DNA of 64,000 nt from Paenibacillus algorifonticola (GTDB taxonomy: Bacteria > Bacillota > Bacilli > Paenibacillales > Paenibacillaceae): the NCBI RefSeq assembly GCF_000971975.1, contig NZ_LAQO01000002.1, positions 124,001 through 188,000 of the forward strand, in the 5' to 3' direction. The notes beneath the pieces were generated by a model that was given only the letters and a program-made list of their open reading frames with translations, did no database searches and was not told the origin of the DNA. Positions 32,400 through 42,015 of this stretch are shown piece after piece. A program made the translations under genes and the position numbers. Numbering within the stretch: the first letter of the stretch is position 1; the number at the start of each line of letters is the position of its first letter.

Positions 32400-32717
32400 T
32401 TATAATGACTGAACTTCTGAAAAAGTACACAGTTTTTTAGCAAGCTCCTCCTTCCCTGTTAACACTTCAATCATAATACCTGCGCCTAACCGGAATCCAT
32501 ATGTAAAGGTGGAGGTTAGCTCCATTGAGTGAGCTTGAGCATATAAGTCTAGTAATGCTTCGAGCTCTGTAAATTCATCCTCAGTATGTTTTTTCTTCCA
32601 TGCTTCCATCACTTCAGATATGTTCTGGCTCATTTGAAGATACTCTGGATCATTGGCTATTCTTATTACATCAGGACGCATATTGCCATGGCACAATTCT
32701 TCCAAAAGACTTCTCAT
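32400..32717 (-). CDS. DUF6809-like hypothetical protein
   Basis: A 105-residue helical protein. The start MRSLLEELCHGNMRPDVIRI, the middle SEDEF-like segment (HTEDEFTELEALLDLYAQ) and the end FGFRLGAGIMIEV-like segment (TYGFRLGAGIMIEVLTGKEE) follow the pattern I know as DUF6809, common in Bacillota and of unknown function. AGAAAGGATGA precedes the ATG. It is divergent from the XRE gene at 32846, which may regulate it; DUF6809 genes often stand beside such regulators. Confidence 0.65.
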   Translation of the reverse strand: MRSLLEELCHGNMRPDVIRIANDPEYLQMSQNISEVMEAWKKKHTEDEFTELEALLDLYAQAHSMELTSTFTYGFRLGAGIMIEVLTGKEELAKKLCTFSEVQSL

Positions 32718-32845
32718 TTACCTGTTCATCCTTTCTGCAAAGTAAAATTTGTTGCTGCTAGTATATTTACAGTTTAAATTTAATGAATGGCATAAAAGTC
32801 AATATGCGAAATTCGTATAAATTATGATGGCGTTGGGTGATGAAA

Positions 32846-33070
32846 ATGTATAAAAGAATTCGGGATTTACGGGAAGATAAGGATTTAACTCAGCAGGAGA
32901 TGGCCAAGTTGCTGCATATTTCACAAGCAACCTATTCTCGTTATGAGAGTGGGGAGTTGGACATACCTACTGCCGTATTGATCACGTTATCTAAATTTTA
33001 TAGTGTCAGCATCGATTATCTGCTTAATCAAACAGACATTGCTAAGCCGGAAGAACGAAAATCAAAATAA
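32846..33070 (+). CDS. XRE-family transcriptional regulator
   Basis: A 74-residue protein that is a single HTH_3 domain: RIRDLREDKDLTQQEMAKLL, HISQATYSRYESGELDIPTA, and LSKFYSVSIDYLL. In-frame GTG and ATG codons lie six and nine bases upstream, but GGGTGA fits best with ATG 32846. The short lysine-rich tail has no effector domain. It is divergent from the DUF6809-like gene. Such minimal regulators usually control a neighbouring gene or themselves. Confidence 0.85.
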   Translation: MYKRIRDLREDKDLTQQEMAKLLHISQATYSRYESGELDIPTAVLITLSKFYSVSIDYLLNQTDIAKPEERKSK

Positions 33071-33690
33071 TAGGAGATTTGAACGCTTAAATGAGTGCCC
33101 AAACTGAAATAGCAAACCCTCGAAAAGGAATATTCAACCAGCGTCATTTTGTTGAGTTTTCTTTATGTTCAAGACTGATTGCAAATGGTGTTTTTCGACT
33201 CTCACTTCAAGGGTGTAACGCTTAAGCTTCTGTCCATTTTTCTCGTAAAAATGCCCCTAGAAAAGTTATTGGATTATATCAGAGCTTTATTCTAATATTT
33301 ATTCTAGGAGGGCACTTCAGACTGACTCATATATTTGAGCCATTTTTACATATGCGTGTATTATATTCCCCTTGGGTCCTCCAGTTAATGCCCGATGACA
33401 CAGGGATGCTGAATACGAGGGAATCTTTCCCCGCAAACTTAGGAATAACCCAACCCGCCCAACTATCTCCCCACCCCAATCCTTTTTTCTCCAATCCAAC
33501 CATGGACCGTTTGTTTGCCCACTCTATAGCCTGGCGAACCATTCCCACATCGGTTATACCGCCCTTTAGAAGATTTCTCAGAAAGGATCTGCTTATCAGA
33601 AAATATGGATTGCTCAATTGCTGTGATTTTGGATGTATTCATTCATTCCAATGACTGATATACTAACGAAAATTCAGTATTTTAGGAGTG
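33071..33690. other. Intergenic region without a convincing gene
   Basis: About 620 bases. Opposed reading frames overlap at 33327-33654 (minus 96 residues, opening MSNPYFLISRSFLRNLLKGG; plus 100 residues) but neither has a ribosome site or a recognisable domain. A TATACT at about 33658 may belong to the promoter of the next gene. I see no RNA structure that I can name. Confidence 0.4.
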
Positions 33691-33697
33691 GTTGAGA

Positions 33698-34219
33698 ATG
33701 GATGGAGTTCGTTACAAGATAAGAGAAGTGTTGGACAGTGACAAAATTGAAGCTTTTCTGCATAAAGCGCGGATTGGCCATCTTGGTATGGTTGATGGTC
33801 AGTTGCCATATGTTGTTCCGCTTAATTTTGTTTGGGCAAAGGGGAAGCTTTATTTTCATGGAGCCACAGGCGGGAGGCGCAATCAGGTCATGAGTGCGAA
33901 TGCAGAGGTCTGTTTTACGGTTTGCGAAGAATATGGAACCATTACCGATCCCGTACCAGCTAAGACGGACACGGCATATATGAGTGTTATGATTTTCGGA
34001 AAGGCCGAGCCTATAGATGATCTGGACGAAGCTACATATATGCTGCAGGAAATGCTTCAAAAATATGTGCCTGGTTACTATAACCGTCCCTTGTCCAAGC
34101 AGCATGTAGACAAATATAGGTCTGCTATATTCAATTCCCCTGTTCAAGTATACCGAGTCGATCCTTATCATATAACGGCGAAAGCAAATCCGATCGAGGA
34201 AGAAAAAATGTACAAATAA
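33698..34219 (+). CDS. Pyridoxamine 5'-phosphate oxidase-fold flavoprotein (NimA-like)
   Basis: A 173-residue split-barrel protein. The frame opens at TTG 33692, but ATG 33698 stands better behind AGGAGTGG. The pattern HLGMVDGQLPYVVPLNFVWA, LYFHGATGGRRNQVMSA and VCFTVCEEYG is that of NimA/5-nitroimidazole reductase-like members of the PNPOx-like flavin-binding superfamily. Such proteins bind FMN, heme or F420; the cofactor and substrate here are unknown. It is 21 bases before the BenE-like transporter gene and probably in one operon with it. Confidence 0.8.
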   Translation: MDGVRYKIREVLDSDKIEAFLHKARIGHLGMVDGQLPYVVPLNFVWAKGKLYFHGATGGRRNQVMSANAEVCFTVCEEYGTITDPVPAKTDTAYMSVMIFGKAEPIDDLDEATYMLQEMLQKYVPGYYNRPLSKQHVDKYRSAIFNSPVQVYRVDPYHITAKANPIEEEKMYK

Positions 34220-34240
34220 GAAAAAAAGAGGTTGTTATAA

Positions 34241-35485
34241 ATGTTGAAGAGAGTGCAAATGAATACAACATCATCTTCGCTGCGCGGTCGTGATTGGATA
34301 TCGCCCATTATAGCTGCTTTAATATCTGTCATTGTCAACTACGGTGGGACATTTATTCTCGTGTTTCAGGCGGCAAAAGTGGCAGGTCTGAGTCCTGAAA
34401 TGACCGCCTCATGGATATTGTCGATTTCCGTTGGTGTGGGGATAACGGGTATATGGCTAAGCTATCGATACCGTGAACCGATTATTACAGCTTGGTCAAC
34501 ACCAGGTGTGGCTTTTCTCGTTTCGATATTAGCGATAACCCCCTATGAGGAAGCAATTGGCGCTTATATCATCTCTGCTTTAGGATTTATTGTTTTAGGT
34601 ATATCGGGAATGTTCGAAAGGTTCGTCCGGCTGATTCCTCCAGGTATTGCTTCTGGTCTGCTGGCAGGCATTTTACTGCAGTTTGGTATTTCAGCCTTTG
34701 GAGGAGTGAAAGTTGATCCTCTGCTGGTCATTGTCTTGTTTGCTGCTTATGTACTATTAAGAAGGTATACGTCCCGTTATGTTATTGTCGGTATTTTAGT
34801 AATTGGGCTTATTTATTTAATCAGCTTGGGAAAAGTAGATTTCAGCACGATCAAATTAGCTATCGCGTCGCCGGTATTCATTGTTCCTGAGTTTTCGTTT
34901 CATGCGTTATTGGGTGTTGCCTTGCCGTTGTTCATTATTACATTGACGGGACAATATATGCCCGGGATGCTAGTCTTGCGAAATGATGGGTTTAAGACGA
35001 GTGCGAATCCAATTTTGATCGTAACGGGTTTGGGCTCACTCTTTGCAGCGCCATTTGGCTCGCATGCTTTCAATGTAGCAGCCATTACAGCAGCGATTTG
35101 TACAGGTAAAGATGCGCACGAGGATTCAACAAAACGTTACATTGCGGGTATTGCCTGTGGCATTTTTTACATGGTTGTTGGCATATTTGGTGTGACGCTG
35201 GCTGCTCTGTTTCTAATTCTTCCAGCCACCTTCATCGCGACGTTAGCGGGGTTGGCATTGCTCGGGACAATTGGCGGCAGCCTTGCGGGCGCTTTAACTG
35301 AGCCCAAGGGCCGTGAGACCGCACTGATTACTTTTTTAGCAACGGCTGCAAATGTTACATTACTTGGTGTTGGCGGTGCATTCTGGGGTCTGGTTGCAGG
35401 TTTGGCTGCGCATATTTTGATACATGGACAATTTCGCCAAAAACAATATAGGACGAGTGGAATACAACAAGCTGAACAAAAATAA
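34241..35485 (+). CDS. BenE-family benzoate/H+ symporter-like transporter
   Basis: A 414-residue membrane protein with about twelve hydrophobic segments. Family marks are PIITAWSTPGVAFLVS near residue 85, GIASGLLAGILLQFGI near residue 140, and FAAPFGSHAFNVAAITAAIC near residue 270. BenE proteins import benzoate or related aromatic acids with protons. It follows the flavoprotein gene closely. A MocR regulator gene converges from the other side. The real substrate may differ from benzoate. Confidence 0.85.
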   Translation: MLKRVQMNTTSSSLRGRDWISPIIAALISVIVNYGGTFILVFQAAKVAGLSPEMTASWILSISVGVGITGIWLSYRYREPIITAWSTPGVAFLVSILAITPYEEAIGAYIISALGFIVLGISGMFERFVRLIPPGIASGLLAGILLQFGISAFGGVKVDPLLVIVLFAAYVLLRRYTSRYVIVGILVIGLIYLISLGKVDFSTIKLAIASPVFIVPEFSFHALLGVALPLFIITLTGQYMPGMLVLRNDGFKTSANPILIVTGLGSLFAAPFGSHAFNVAAITAAICTGKDAHEDSTKRYIAGIACGIFYMVVGIFGVTLAALFLILPATFIATLAGLALLGTIGGSLAGALTEPKGRETALITFLATAANVTLLGVGGAFWGLVAGLAAHILIHGQFRQKQYRTSGIQQAEQK

Positions 35486-35566
35486 TAAGCGGCATGAAAA
35501 ATGAATACAGGTACAGATTAGCTAAAAAGAGCTGAACATACTTAAGCTAAGCCGGAGATGCTTAAA

Positions 35567-36997
35567 TTATAAAAGCATCTCCGCAAGACGATAAATGCCT
35601 GTTTCTATTGCTGCCTCATCCACTTTAGCAAAGCCTAGCACCCATCCTTTTCGATCACTTTCCAAACAATACTTGCTAAGTGGATAAACACGTATGCCTT
35701 TTTCCAGCGCTTGGTTCGTTGCGAATTCTTCATCAAACGAGTTTTCAGCTTCAAGAAGCATATGCAATCCTGTTTCTACGCCGCTAAGTTTAAAACGTTC
35801 ACTTAGGCCGGTCGCGATGATGGCCTTCGTCATGGCTTCGTGTCTGCGCCGATATACATTTCTGACTCTTCTCATATGGCGCATGAAATGCCCGTGCTCG
35901 ATAAAATGAGCAAGCGTCAATTGCTCCATAATCGGAAGATGGCGATAGGTTAATTCATGGACATGGGCAAGCTGGCGAATGGCCTCTGTTGGACCAACGA
36001 TCGCTGATATACGAATACCAGGAGCAACCATTTTGGAAAAACTCATCATATACAACGTGTTTTGAGGTTGCTGGCTATATAAGGTTGGGAGTGGGTCGCC
36101 ACGATATCGAAACTCGCTATCGTAGTCGTCCTCAACAATCCAAAATTGATGTTGAGCAGCCATATGTAGCAAATGCTGTCTGCGGGGCTCCGACGTGATC
36201 ACTCCAACTGCACACTGATGTGAAGGCGTAACATAAACAAGCTTTGATTGAGGGTGAATACGGTCTGCTTGTATTCCGTAATCGTCGACAGGGACTGGAA
36301 CAACATTCATCCGCCGATATTTCATCGCCATCCATGAAGCGGGGAAGCCGGGATCTTCAACAGAAACGGTTTCTCCTTCATTTAACAGGGCTTGGGCGAT
36401 TAAATCTAGACTATGCTGTGCTCCCGAAGTTAAAATAATTTGATCGATATGAACGTGGACGCCTCGCTCAAGTGACAAATAACGTTGAATCTGCTCGCGC
36501 AGCGGCGCGAAACCATAGGGGTTGCCGTAAGCCCAGCTGGCTAGGTCCGTTTCTTTGGAGGCTTGTAAAAAGGAGTGTCTCCAGTTTGTTTGAAAATGCT
36601 GATCCAAATAAGGCTCGTGTGGGCTGAAATCGATCTCCACATTTCTGTTTTCTTTGCCCCTGAACCAGTTTTGCAACTGGCTGACTGCATCGTTTAATAA
36701 AGGCAACTCGGGAGTAACCGGCCCTCGAGCTATAACCTCCTCCATAAAACGGGTCTTGTGGGTCCAGTCACTTACTCTTGTTCCGCCGCGCCGGGAAGTA
36801 ACCGTGTAGCCACGACTGAATAATTCCTCATAAACAATCTGTATAGTTGAGCGAGAGACACCGATGAGTAGTGCGAGTTCGCGAGAAGGAAGCAGTAATT
36901 CGCCTGCAGGCCAATTTCCGGTTGTGATATTATGGATAGCTTGGTCAAGCAGCTGCTGCCATATGGGGCGTTCGTCGTCACGGTTAACTTTTAGCAT
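35567..36997 (-). CDS. MocR/PdxR-family regulator (GntR HTH + aminotransferase domain)
   Basis: A 476-residue fusion regulator. Residues about 10-75 are a GntR winged helix (LLPSRELALLIGVSRSTIQI). The rest is a class I aminotransferase-like domain that binds PLP through Lys322 in MMSFSKMVAPGIR; other PLP-site elements are LTSGAQHSLDLIAQALLN and VEDPGFPASW and EDDYDSEFRY. MocR proteins respond to PLP or amino compounds and often control vitamin B6 or amino-acid genes. AGAGGTGAAATAG precedes its start. It converges with the flavoprotein/BenE operon; whether it controls that operon is unknown. Confidence 0.9.
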   Translation of the reverse strand: MLKVNRDDERPIWQQLLDQAIHNITTGNWPAGELLLPSRELALLIGVSRSTIQIVYEELFSRGYTVTSRRGGTRVSDWTHKTRFMEEVIARGPVTPELPLLNDAVSQLQNWFRGKENRNVEIDFSPHEPYLDQHFQTNWRHSFLQASKETDLASWAYGNPYGFAPLREQIQRYLSLERGVHVHIDQIILTSGAQHSLDLIAQALLNEGETVSVEDPGFPASWMAMKYRRMNVVPVPVDDYGIQADRIHPQSKLVYVTPSHQCAVGVITSEPRRQHLLHMAAQHQFWIVEDDYDSEFRYRGDPLPTLYSQQPQNTLYMMSFSKMVAPGIRISAIVGPTEAIRQLAHVHELTYRHLPIMEQLTLAHFIEHGHFMRHMRRVRNVYRRRHEAMTKAIIATGLSERFKLSGVETGLHMLLEAENSFDEEFATNQALEKGIRVYPLSKYCLESDRKGWVLGFAKVDEAAIETGIYRLAEMLL

Positions 36998-37155
36998 CTA
37001 TTTCACCTCTAGTTGTATATGCGTCAAAAATATGGAGTGCTCTATTCACTTCAATATGTATGTTTTATAGCATTCCATTAATTGATATACTAGCATGGTT
37101 TTAGTTTACCAAGCAATATGATCGTGGTTCCACTAATTCATGGAAACGAAATAGC

Positions 37156-37201
37156 AACAGCCTCAGAACCGTCGAAGCTTCAGCGGCAGAGGCTGTTTTT
37201 T
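37156..37201. terminator. Terminator downstream of the nucleotidyltransferase gene
   Basis: AACAGCCTC / GAGGCTGTT with an inner GCTT-centred palindrome and T-run; the A/T-rich flanks allow use from both sides. Confidence 0.6.
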
Positions 37202-37204
37202 GAT

Positions 37205-37993
37205 TTATCTGTCTTGCAAGGGAGGGGACTGATCCATCCAGTTCCATTCATTGTTCTGAATAAATAGACTGACCGCCTGCTCGGTCGATAATTCCAGTTC
37301 TCGAAAATCCAGTATGACTTGGGTTAATTCCATGCATTTTTCATGGGTAGGATTTAACAGCAGTTCATGGGAAAGGCCGATAAAGGTATCCGGTTTTTCT
37401 GGGGATTTTTCGACTTCAGCCATCATGGACTTGTGGCAAGGAAACAATATGCGATTATGCGCCAAAATAATTCGGCTTCCGAATAAGACCAGATTGCTGA
37501 CGACTTGCGACAGCAGGTATGGGTTATTCTTTTTGACGGCTTCCCCTGCAAAATAATAACCGTAAAGCATCACCTGTGCCTGAAAATCTTTAATGTTTTG
37601 GTTTCTATTTTGCTCGGGATAAACCGGTATTTTGGTTAGCAGCTCATTTAGCCCTGAGACTACGGAGTAGTAAGCCTGCGAACCTGTAAAGGAAGCGCGA
37701 GTCGGCTCGCTGCCTTTCTCGGCTGCCAGCTCCAGAAACCGCATATTGATGATTTTGACGTCGATATAGCCATCTTCATAATTGCAAACTTCATGATTGG
37801 TGAATGCTAGCGCATTGGTTTTCTTCCGCTCTTCAAATTCTTGATCCGTGACAAGCAAATAAACGTCGATATCTGATGTTTCCTTGGCAGTACCTTTCGC
37901 GATGGAGCCAGTCGTTATCACGGCTAATAGGTTTGGATCAGATTGCAGCGTTTCTACGAATTTGTCCAGCGATTGCTTATGGTGCGTATACAT
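37205..37993 (-). CDS. Nucleotidyltransferase-domain protein
   Basis: A 262-residue protein. Its N-terminal third has the pol beta/NTP_transf_2 signature GSIAKGTAKETSDIDVYLL (about residues 28-46), i.e. G-S followed by D-x-D, the metal-binding aspartates of nucleotidyltransferases. The rest is helical, like the C-terminal domain of aminoglycoside or MNT-type enzymes. GGGAGGCTGGAAT stands before the start. Possible roles are antibiotic or protein nucleotidylation; no HEPN partner gene lies beside it, so an MNT-HEPN toxin pair is unlikely. Confidence 0.8.
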   Translation of the reverse strand: MYTHHKQSLDKFVETLQSDPNLLAVITTGSIAKGTAKETSDIDVYLLVTDQEFEERKKTNALAFTNHEVCNYEDGYIDVKIINMRFLELAAEKGSEPTRASFTGSQAYYSVVSGLNELLTKIPVYPEQNRNQNIKDFQAQVMLYGYYFAGEAVKKNNPYLLSQVVSNLVLFGSRIILAHNRILFPCHKSMMAEVEKSPEKPDTFIGLSHELLLNPTHEKCMELTQVILDFRELELSTEQAVSLFIQNNEWNWMDQSPPLQDR

Positions 37994-38500
37994 ATTCCAG
38001 CCTCCCTTTCATTATTTGATGGTCTCACTGTAACCTTAAACTAAAGAAAGGAATACATCTATAGTCATTCATGCCAAACGATTTTGAAATAAATAATATA
38101 AGTGTTTCATGCCCCTAATGCCGACTTTCTGTCCGATTAATTGTATGCTTCGGTCTGTGTGTTTAAGTAGCCATAAGCTGTAAAGCAGTTGAATATTCTG
38201 CACTTGGACTAAAGAAATCGTAATTAGCGTTCGCCTTAAACGTTACGAAGCGCGATGAGGAGACTTTTACGTGCCTGCAGTACATTTTGCGGACTATGTT
38301 AATGGAGCCTGTTTTTACACCATAAGCATCGAAAAGTCAATAAAAATGGGCCAGGACGAATTGTTGTAGGCTCTAATAGAAATAATGTATATAATCAATC
38401 GTAGGTAAAAGCGCTAAGAAGAAGGGACGTATTTTTGAAGACTAGCCCAAACATAGGATGAACGGCAAAACGCAGAAGATCAATAGGGCGGTGGAGCAAG
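37994..38500. other. 507-bp upstream region of the xylan two-component operon
   Basis: No reading frame or RNA is supported. GGTAAAAGCGCTAAGA at about 38404-38418 weakly resembles a cre site (12 of 14 positions), and no clear sigma-A promoter was recognised near the next start. Confidence 0.4.
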
Positions 38501-40186
38501 ATGCTGAAGCAGCATAGTATGATTAGAAAAATTACTGTGCAAATGACGGTGATTCTGACGATTCTGTTAGCAACACTTATATTGAGTAATTTTTATTCTT
38601 TGGAAGTCGTACGAAAAAATCAGATTGCAAGCTCCAAAAACACGTTGGCGATTTATATTAACAGTATCCAAAATAGCTTGAATAATACATCTAGGGATCT
38701 GTTAGAGGTGTTCGATACACAGATTAATAGCTTTAGTACGTTTGGAACAAAGGATGAGAGCCAGAAGTATTTTGAAGCCATTAGACTGAAGGAGATTTTG
38801 GCATCGAAGGCGTCTAATACTAGCGGAAGTGACGGATTGTTTATTTCAGTTCCGAATGAGGACTTTTTATTAGCCTCCTTCAGTAACCGAATGTATTCGA
38901 AGGAAGGCCTGTTTTTGACTGACTTTCTAAAGGAATATGATTTTGATGCCAGGAAAGTGGCGGGCGGGGCAGAGTGGATGCCTGTCGAAGTGAACGGAGT
39001 TGCTTATTTACTAACATCGATCACTTATTCTAATGTGATTTTTGGAGCGGTCATAAAGACGGATACGCTAATGTCTGCCATAAAGAAAAATGCAAACGAA
39101 GATAACTTATTTTACCTAACCGATAAATCGGACCGTATGCTTTCGGCAACGAATCCGGTAGAACTTTCTAAGGAGAAACAAAACCATACATTTACCTCCA
39201 AGCATTTTTTCGTTACTGAGCAGATTCCTGAATTCGGAAGTTTAACGAACGTTGTCGCAAGTCGAAATGTCTTCTTGGGCTTGGAATTGATTCAATGGAT
39301 TATAATTATTTTAAGTATTATAGCGGTCGTCATCACGCCGGTTATTTTCAGATCCTTTGCAAAGGATTTGATTCAACCCATATTAGAGCTTGTAAAAGGC
39401 GCTAAAGAAGTTGAAAAAGGCAACTGGGACTATCCGTTTTCCAATAAAGCCTCCTCGATCGAGTTTGCACGGTTGTCCAATTCCTTTTCCTCGATGATAC
39501 GCGAGATTAAAACGTTAAAAATCAACACCTACGAAGAGAAGCTTGAGCGGAATAAAACGGAATTAAAATATTTGCAAATGCAAATTAGGCCCCATTTTTT
39601 CTTAAATGCGATAACTACCATTTCGAGCCTCACCTACCATAACAAGAATGAGGAGATACGTCTGTTAATCAGTCATTTATCCGAGCATTTACGATACATG
39701 TTTAGAGGCGGGCTGGTTCAAGTTCAGATTCAAGAAGAAATGAAGCATGTCGAAAATTACATCCAGATGCAAGAAATTAGATATCCGAATCAAGTGTTCT
39801 ATATGGCTGACATCGATCGGGAATTGCAAACTTATCCGCTGCCGCAGTATCTGATTCATACCTTTGTTGAGAACACGTTTAAGCATGCTTTAGCGCACAA
39901 AGAAATGCTGTCTATATTTATCAAAGTTGATAGCGTTCTCACGAATGGTCGACCTTTCATTCGGGTTGTTATTGAAGATAATGGAGATGGTTTCCCCGAA
40001 GAAATGATGGAAGAAGTGAATTTTTCGGATCTGCAGCAAAGCGGTACGGGGGAAAAAGTGGGGATCAGCAACATCCAAAGAACATTAAAGCTTTTATACA
40101 AGCGGGACAGGCTGTTAAAGCTATCCAATGCCCAGCCATCCGGCGCCAGGGTAGAAATAATGATTCCTATGGAAGACGTCGAGTAA
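38501..40186 (+). CDS. Sensor histidine kinase, YesM type (xylan region)
   Basis: A 561-residue membrane kinase behind GGTGGAGCAAG. First membrane segment about residues 9-31, extracellular sensor to about 260, second segment about 268-285 (WIIIILSIIAVVITPVIF), HAMP-like linker, then His_kinase domain with His365 in MQIRPHFFLNAITT and an ATPase domain (YLIHTFVENTFKHA, EDNGDGFPEE, GTGEKVGISNIQ). The usual NPHF is RPHF here. Paenibacillus aldouronate operons start with just such a pair. It probably senses xylo- or aldouronate oligosaccharides and phosphorylates the next protein. Confidence 0.92.
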   Translation: MLKQHSMIRKITVQMTVILTILLATLILSNFYSLEVVRKNQIASSKNTLAIYINSIQNSLNNTSRDLLEVFDTQINSFSTFGTKDESQKYFEAIRLKEILASKASNTSGSDGLFISVPNEDFLLASFSNRMYSKEGLFLTDFLKEYDFDARKVAGGAEWMPVEVNGVAYLLTSITYSNVIFGAVIKTDTLMSAIKKNANEDNLFYLTDKSDRMLSATNPVELSKEKQNHTFTSKHFFVTEQIPEFGSLTNVVASRNVFLGLELIQWIIIILSIIAVVITPVIFRSFAKDLIQPILELVKGAKEVEKGNWDYPFSNKASSIEFARLSNSFSSMIREIKTLKINTYEEKLERNKTELKYLQMQIRPHFFLNAITTISSLTYHNKNEEIRLLISHLSEHLRYMFRGGLVQVQIQEEMKHVENYIQMQEIRYPNQVFYMADIDRELQTYPLPQYLIHTFVENTFKHALAHKEMLSIFIKVDSVLTNGRPFIRVVIEDNGDGFPEEMMEEVNFSDLQQSGTGEKVGISNIQRTLKLLYKRDRLLKLSNAQPSGARVEIMIPMEDVE

Positions 40187-40212
40187 ACTCCTTACAAAGG
40201 TGATGAATACAA

Positions 40213-41811
40213 ATGCAATGTTTATTAATTGATGACGATATTCCTACAGTAAACGTTTTGCACGATTTCGTAGACTGGGATGCATTCGGTATTTCCAAAA
40301 TCATGACGGCACACAATATATCCGATGCGAAATTGCTATTTGAACAGAGCATCCCTGACATCATCATATGCGATATTGAAATGCCAAAGGGTACCGGGCT
40401 CGATATGATCAAATGGGTAAGAGAACATAAATACGACTGCGCCTTCATTTTCTTTACGTGTCACGAAAGCTTTGATTTTGCCTCCACCGCCATATCGTTT
40501 AATGCAGATGCTTATGTCATTAAGCCCTTCGATAAAGATAAACTTGAGACGTCTTTAATAAAGGCGATAGATGTCATAAAGCAAAGAAGGGAACTAAATG
40601 AATACAGCAGATACGGACAGGCATGGTTAAAAAACCGTGATCTCGTTGAGCAGGGTTTCTGGAGAGACATTATGTTTGCGACGATACCTCCTCGACTCGA
40701 TGTGATTCAGTCCGAAATGCAGAAAAGAGATTTGGATATCCATCTAGAGGAAAGTTATCTTCTTGCCATTACTTGCGTCAGCAAAACGGATATGGAGATC
40801 GATTGGAACGATAATACGTTCAAATACGCCTTGCATAATTTATGTTCGGAAATGCTGTTCGGTACAACCGATCACTCACAAATCGTTACTTATAAAATAG
40901 AGGATGTTTTTTACAGCGCTTTAATTAAAGCCGAGAATGAATCCATCGATGTGATTAAGCACAAATACGATAATCTCATTAAACAATGCAGAAAGCTATT
41001 TCGCTGCACGGCTACTTCCTATCTAGCGGAAGGGAATGAAATTTTCCAAATAGCAGAAACTAAAATCAAACTAGAGGAAATGGATAAAAAGAACATCATT
41101 TATAAAGGAAAAGTTCATGATGGCAAAGAACGGTTTGTATATTCCAATTCTGAACCCTATTCTCTCGATGTCCATCAAATGAATACGTTGTTTATTCAAG
41201 GTGAAAGAGTGAAGATCGTTAATTTGTTGAAGAAGGAACTAGAGACGCTTGCGTCCCTGAATAAACTGGATGTGAACACGATTCGTGCCATACACCAAGA
41301 TTTCGTACAGGTTGTCTATTCCCTATTGTATAAAAATAATATCCAGGCTCATAAATTATTTTCGGATGAGGTAGCTCAGCAATTGGCTCAAAGCTCGAAT
41401 GGCAGTGTATTTGAATTCATGAAATGGGCAAATTATGTAACGAATACAACGATTGATTTTCTAAAGATGGTCATTGCTTCGGAAGGCGTCGTTGAAAAGG
41501 CGAAAAGATTCATTCATGAGCATTACGATCAGGATTTAAATCGGGAAGATATAGCGGCAGTCGTCTTCTTAACGCCGGACTATTTAGCTAAACGCTTCAA
41601 ACTGGAAACAGGTTTGTCGGTCAAGGAGTATTTGAATGAGTACCGGGTAAAGGTTGCGCAGGAAATGCTTATTCACAGTAAAGCAAGCATAAGCCATATT
41701 GCAACCCAAACTGGATTTGACAGCATTTCATATTTCTCCACTGTATTTAAAAAAGTCACAGGCGACACCCCGAATGCGTTTCGTGCCAAATATAATGTAC
41801 TGAAGATTTAA
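40213..41811 (+). CDS. Response regulator, YesN type (REC + AraC HTH)
   Basis: A 532-residue regulator of full YesN length. The receiver domain carries Asp54 in DIIICDIEMPKGTG and Lys in YVIKPFDKDKLE. A long middle region of about 300 residues follows, then the AraC DNA-binding domain (REDIAAVVFLTPDYLAKRFK, IATQTGFDSISYFSTVFKKV, PNAFRAKY). An AAGG site stands before the ATG 26 bases after the kinase gene. It should activate the importer and enzyme genes that follow. A hairpin terminator at 41830-41874 separates it from the binding-protein gene. Confidence 0.92.
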   Translation: MQCLLIDDDIPTVNVLHDFVDWDAFGISKIMTAHNISDAKLLFEQSIPDIIICDIEMPKGTGLDMIKWVREHKYDCAFIFFTCHESFDFASTAISFNADAYVIKPFDKDKLETSLIKAIDVIKQRRELNEYSRYGQAWLKNRDLVEQGFWRDIMFATIPPRLDVIQSEMQKRDLDIHLEESYLLAITCVSKTDMEIDWNDNTFKYALHNLCSEMLFGTTDHSQIVTYKIEDVFYSALIKAENESIDVIKHKYDNLIKQCRKLFRCTATSYLAEGNEIFQIAETKIKLEEMDKKNIIYKGKVHDGKERFVYSNSEPYSLDVHQMNTLFIQGERVKIVNLLKKELETLASLNKLDVNTIRAIHQDFVQVVYSLLYKNNIQAHKLFSDEVAQQLAQSSNGSVFEFMKWANYVTNTTIDFLKMVIASEGVVEKAKRFIHEHYDQDLNREDIAAVVFLTPDYLAKRFKLETGLSVKEYLNEYRVKVAQEMLIHSKASISHIATQTGFDSISYFSTVFKKVTGDTPNAFRAKYNVLKI

Positions 41812-41829
41812 AATCCTAAAATAATTAAC

Positions 41830-41874
41830 GGCAACTATGTTACCCGAACGAGGTGGCGAAGTTGCTATTTTTTT
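41830..41874 (+). terminator. Terminator after the response regulator gene
   Basis: GGCAACT / AGTTGCT with an inner ACC / GGT pair and seven T, upstream of the importer genes. Confidence 0.6.
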
Positions 41875-42015
41875 GTCGAGTAATGGAGCTGGAGTGGAAT
41901 TCATTTGCTCAGCCGAGTTCTTATTTTTTAAAAAACAACACGGATTTATTAAAGCTAAGCAAGTGGATTGAAGTTAAGATGAAGGAGATTCATTATTCGA
42001 ATGGAGGCAGAACAA

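Noticed and set aside
32200..32412. 70-residue plus-strand reading frame
   Set aside because: It runs through a clear palindromic terminator at 32312-32339, has no ribosome site and an unnatural composition.
33317..33654. Opposed reading frames of 60-100 residues
   Set aside because: Both strands are open over the same stretch, no ribosome site fits, and no domain pattern is seen; kept only as an unassigned region.
38404..38418. cre site before the xylan sensor kinase gene
   Set aside because: Only a weak match, and no promoter could be placed near it; mentioned only in the intergenic note.
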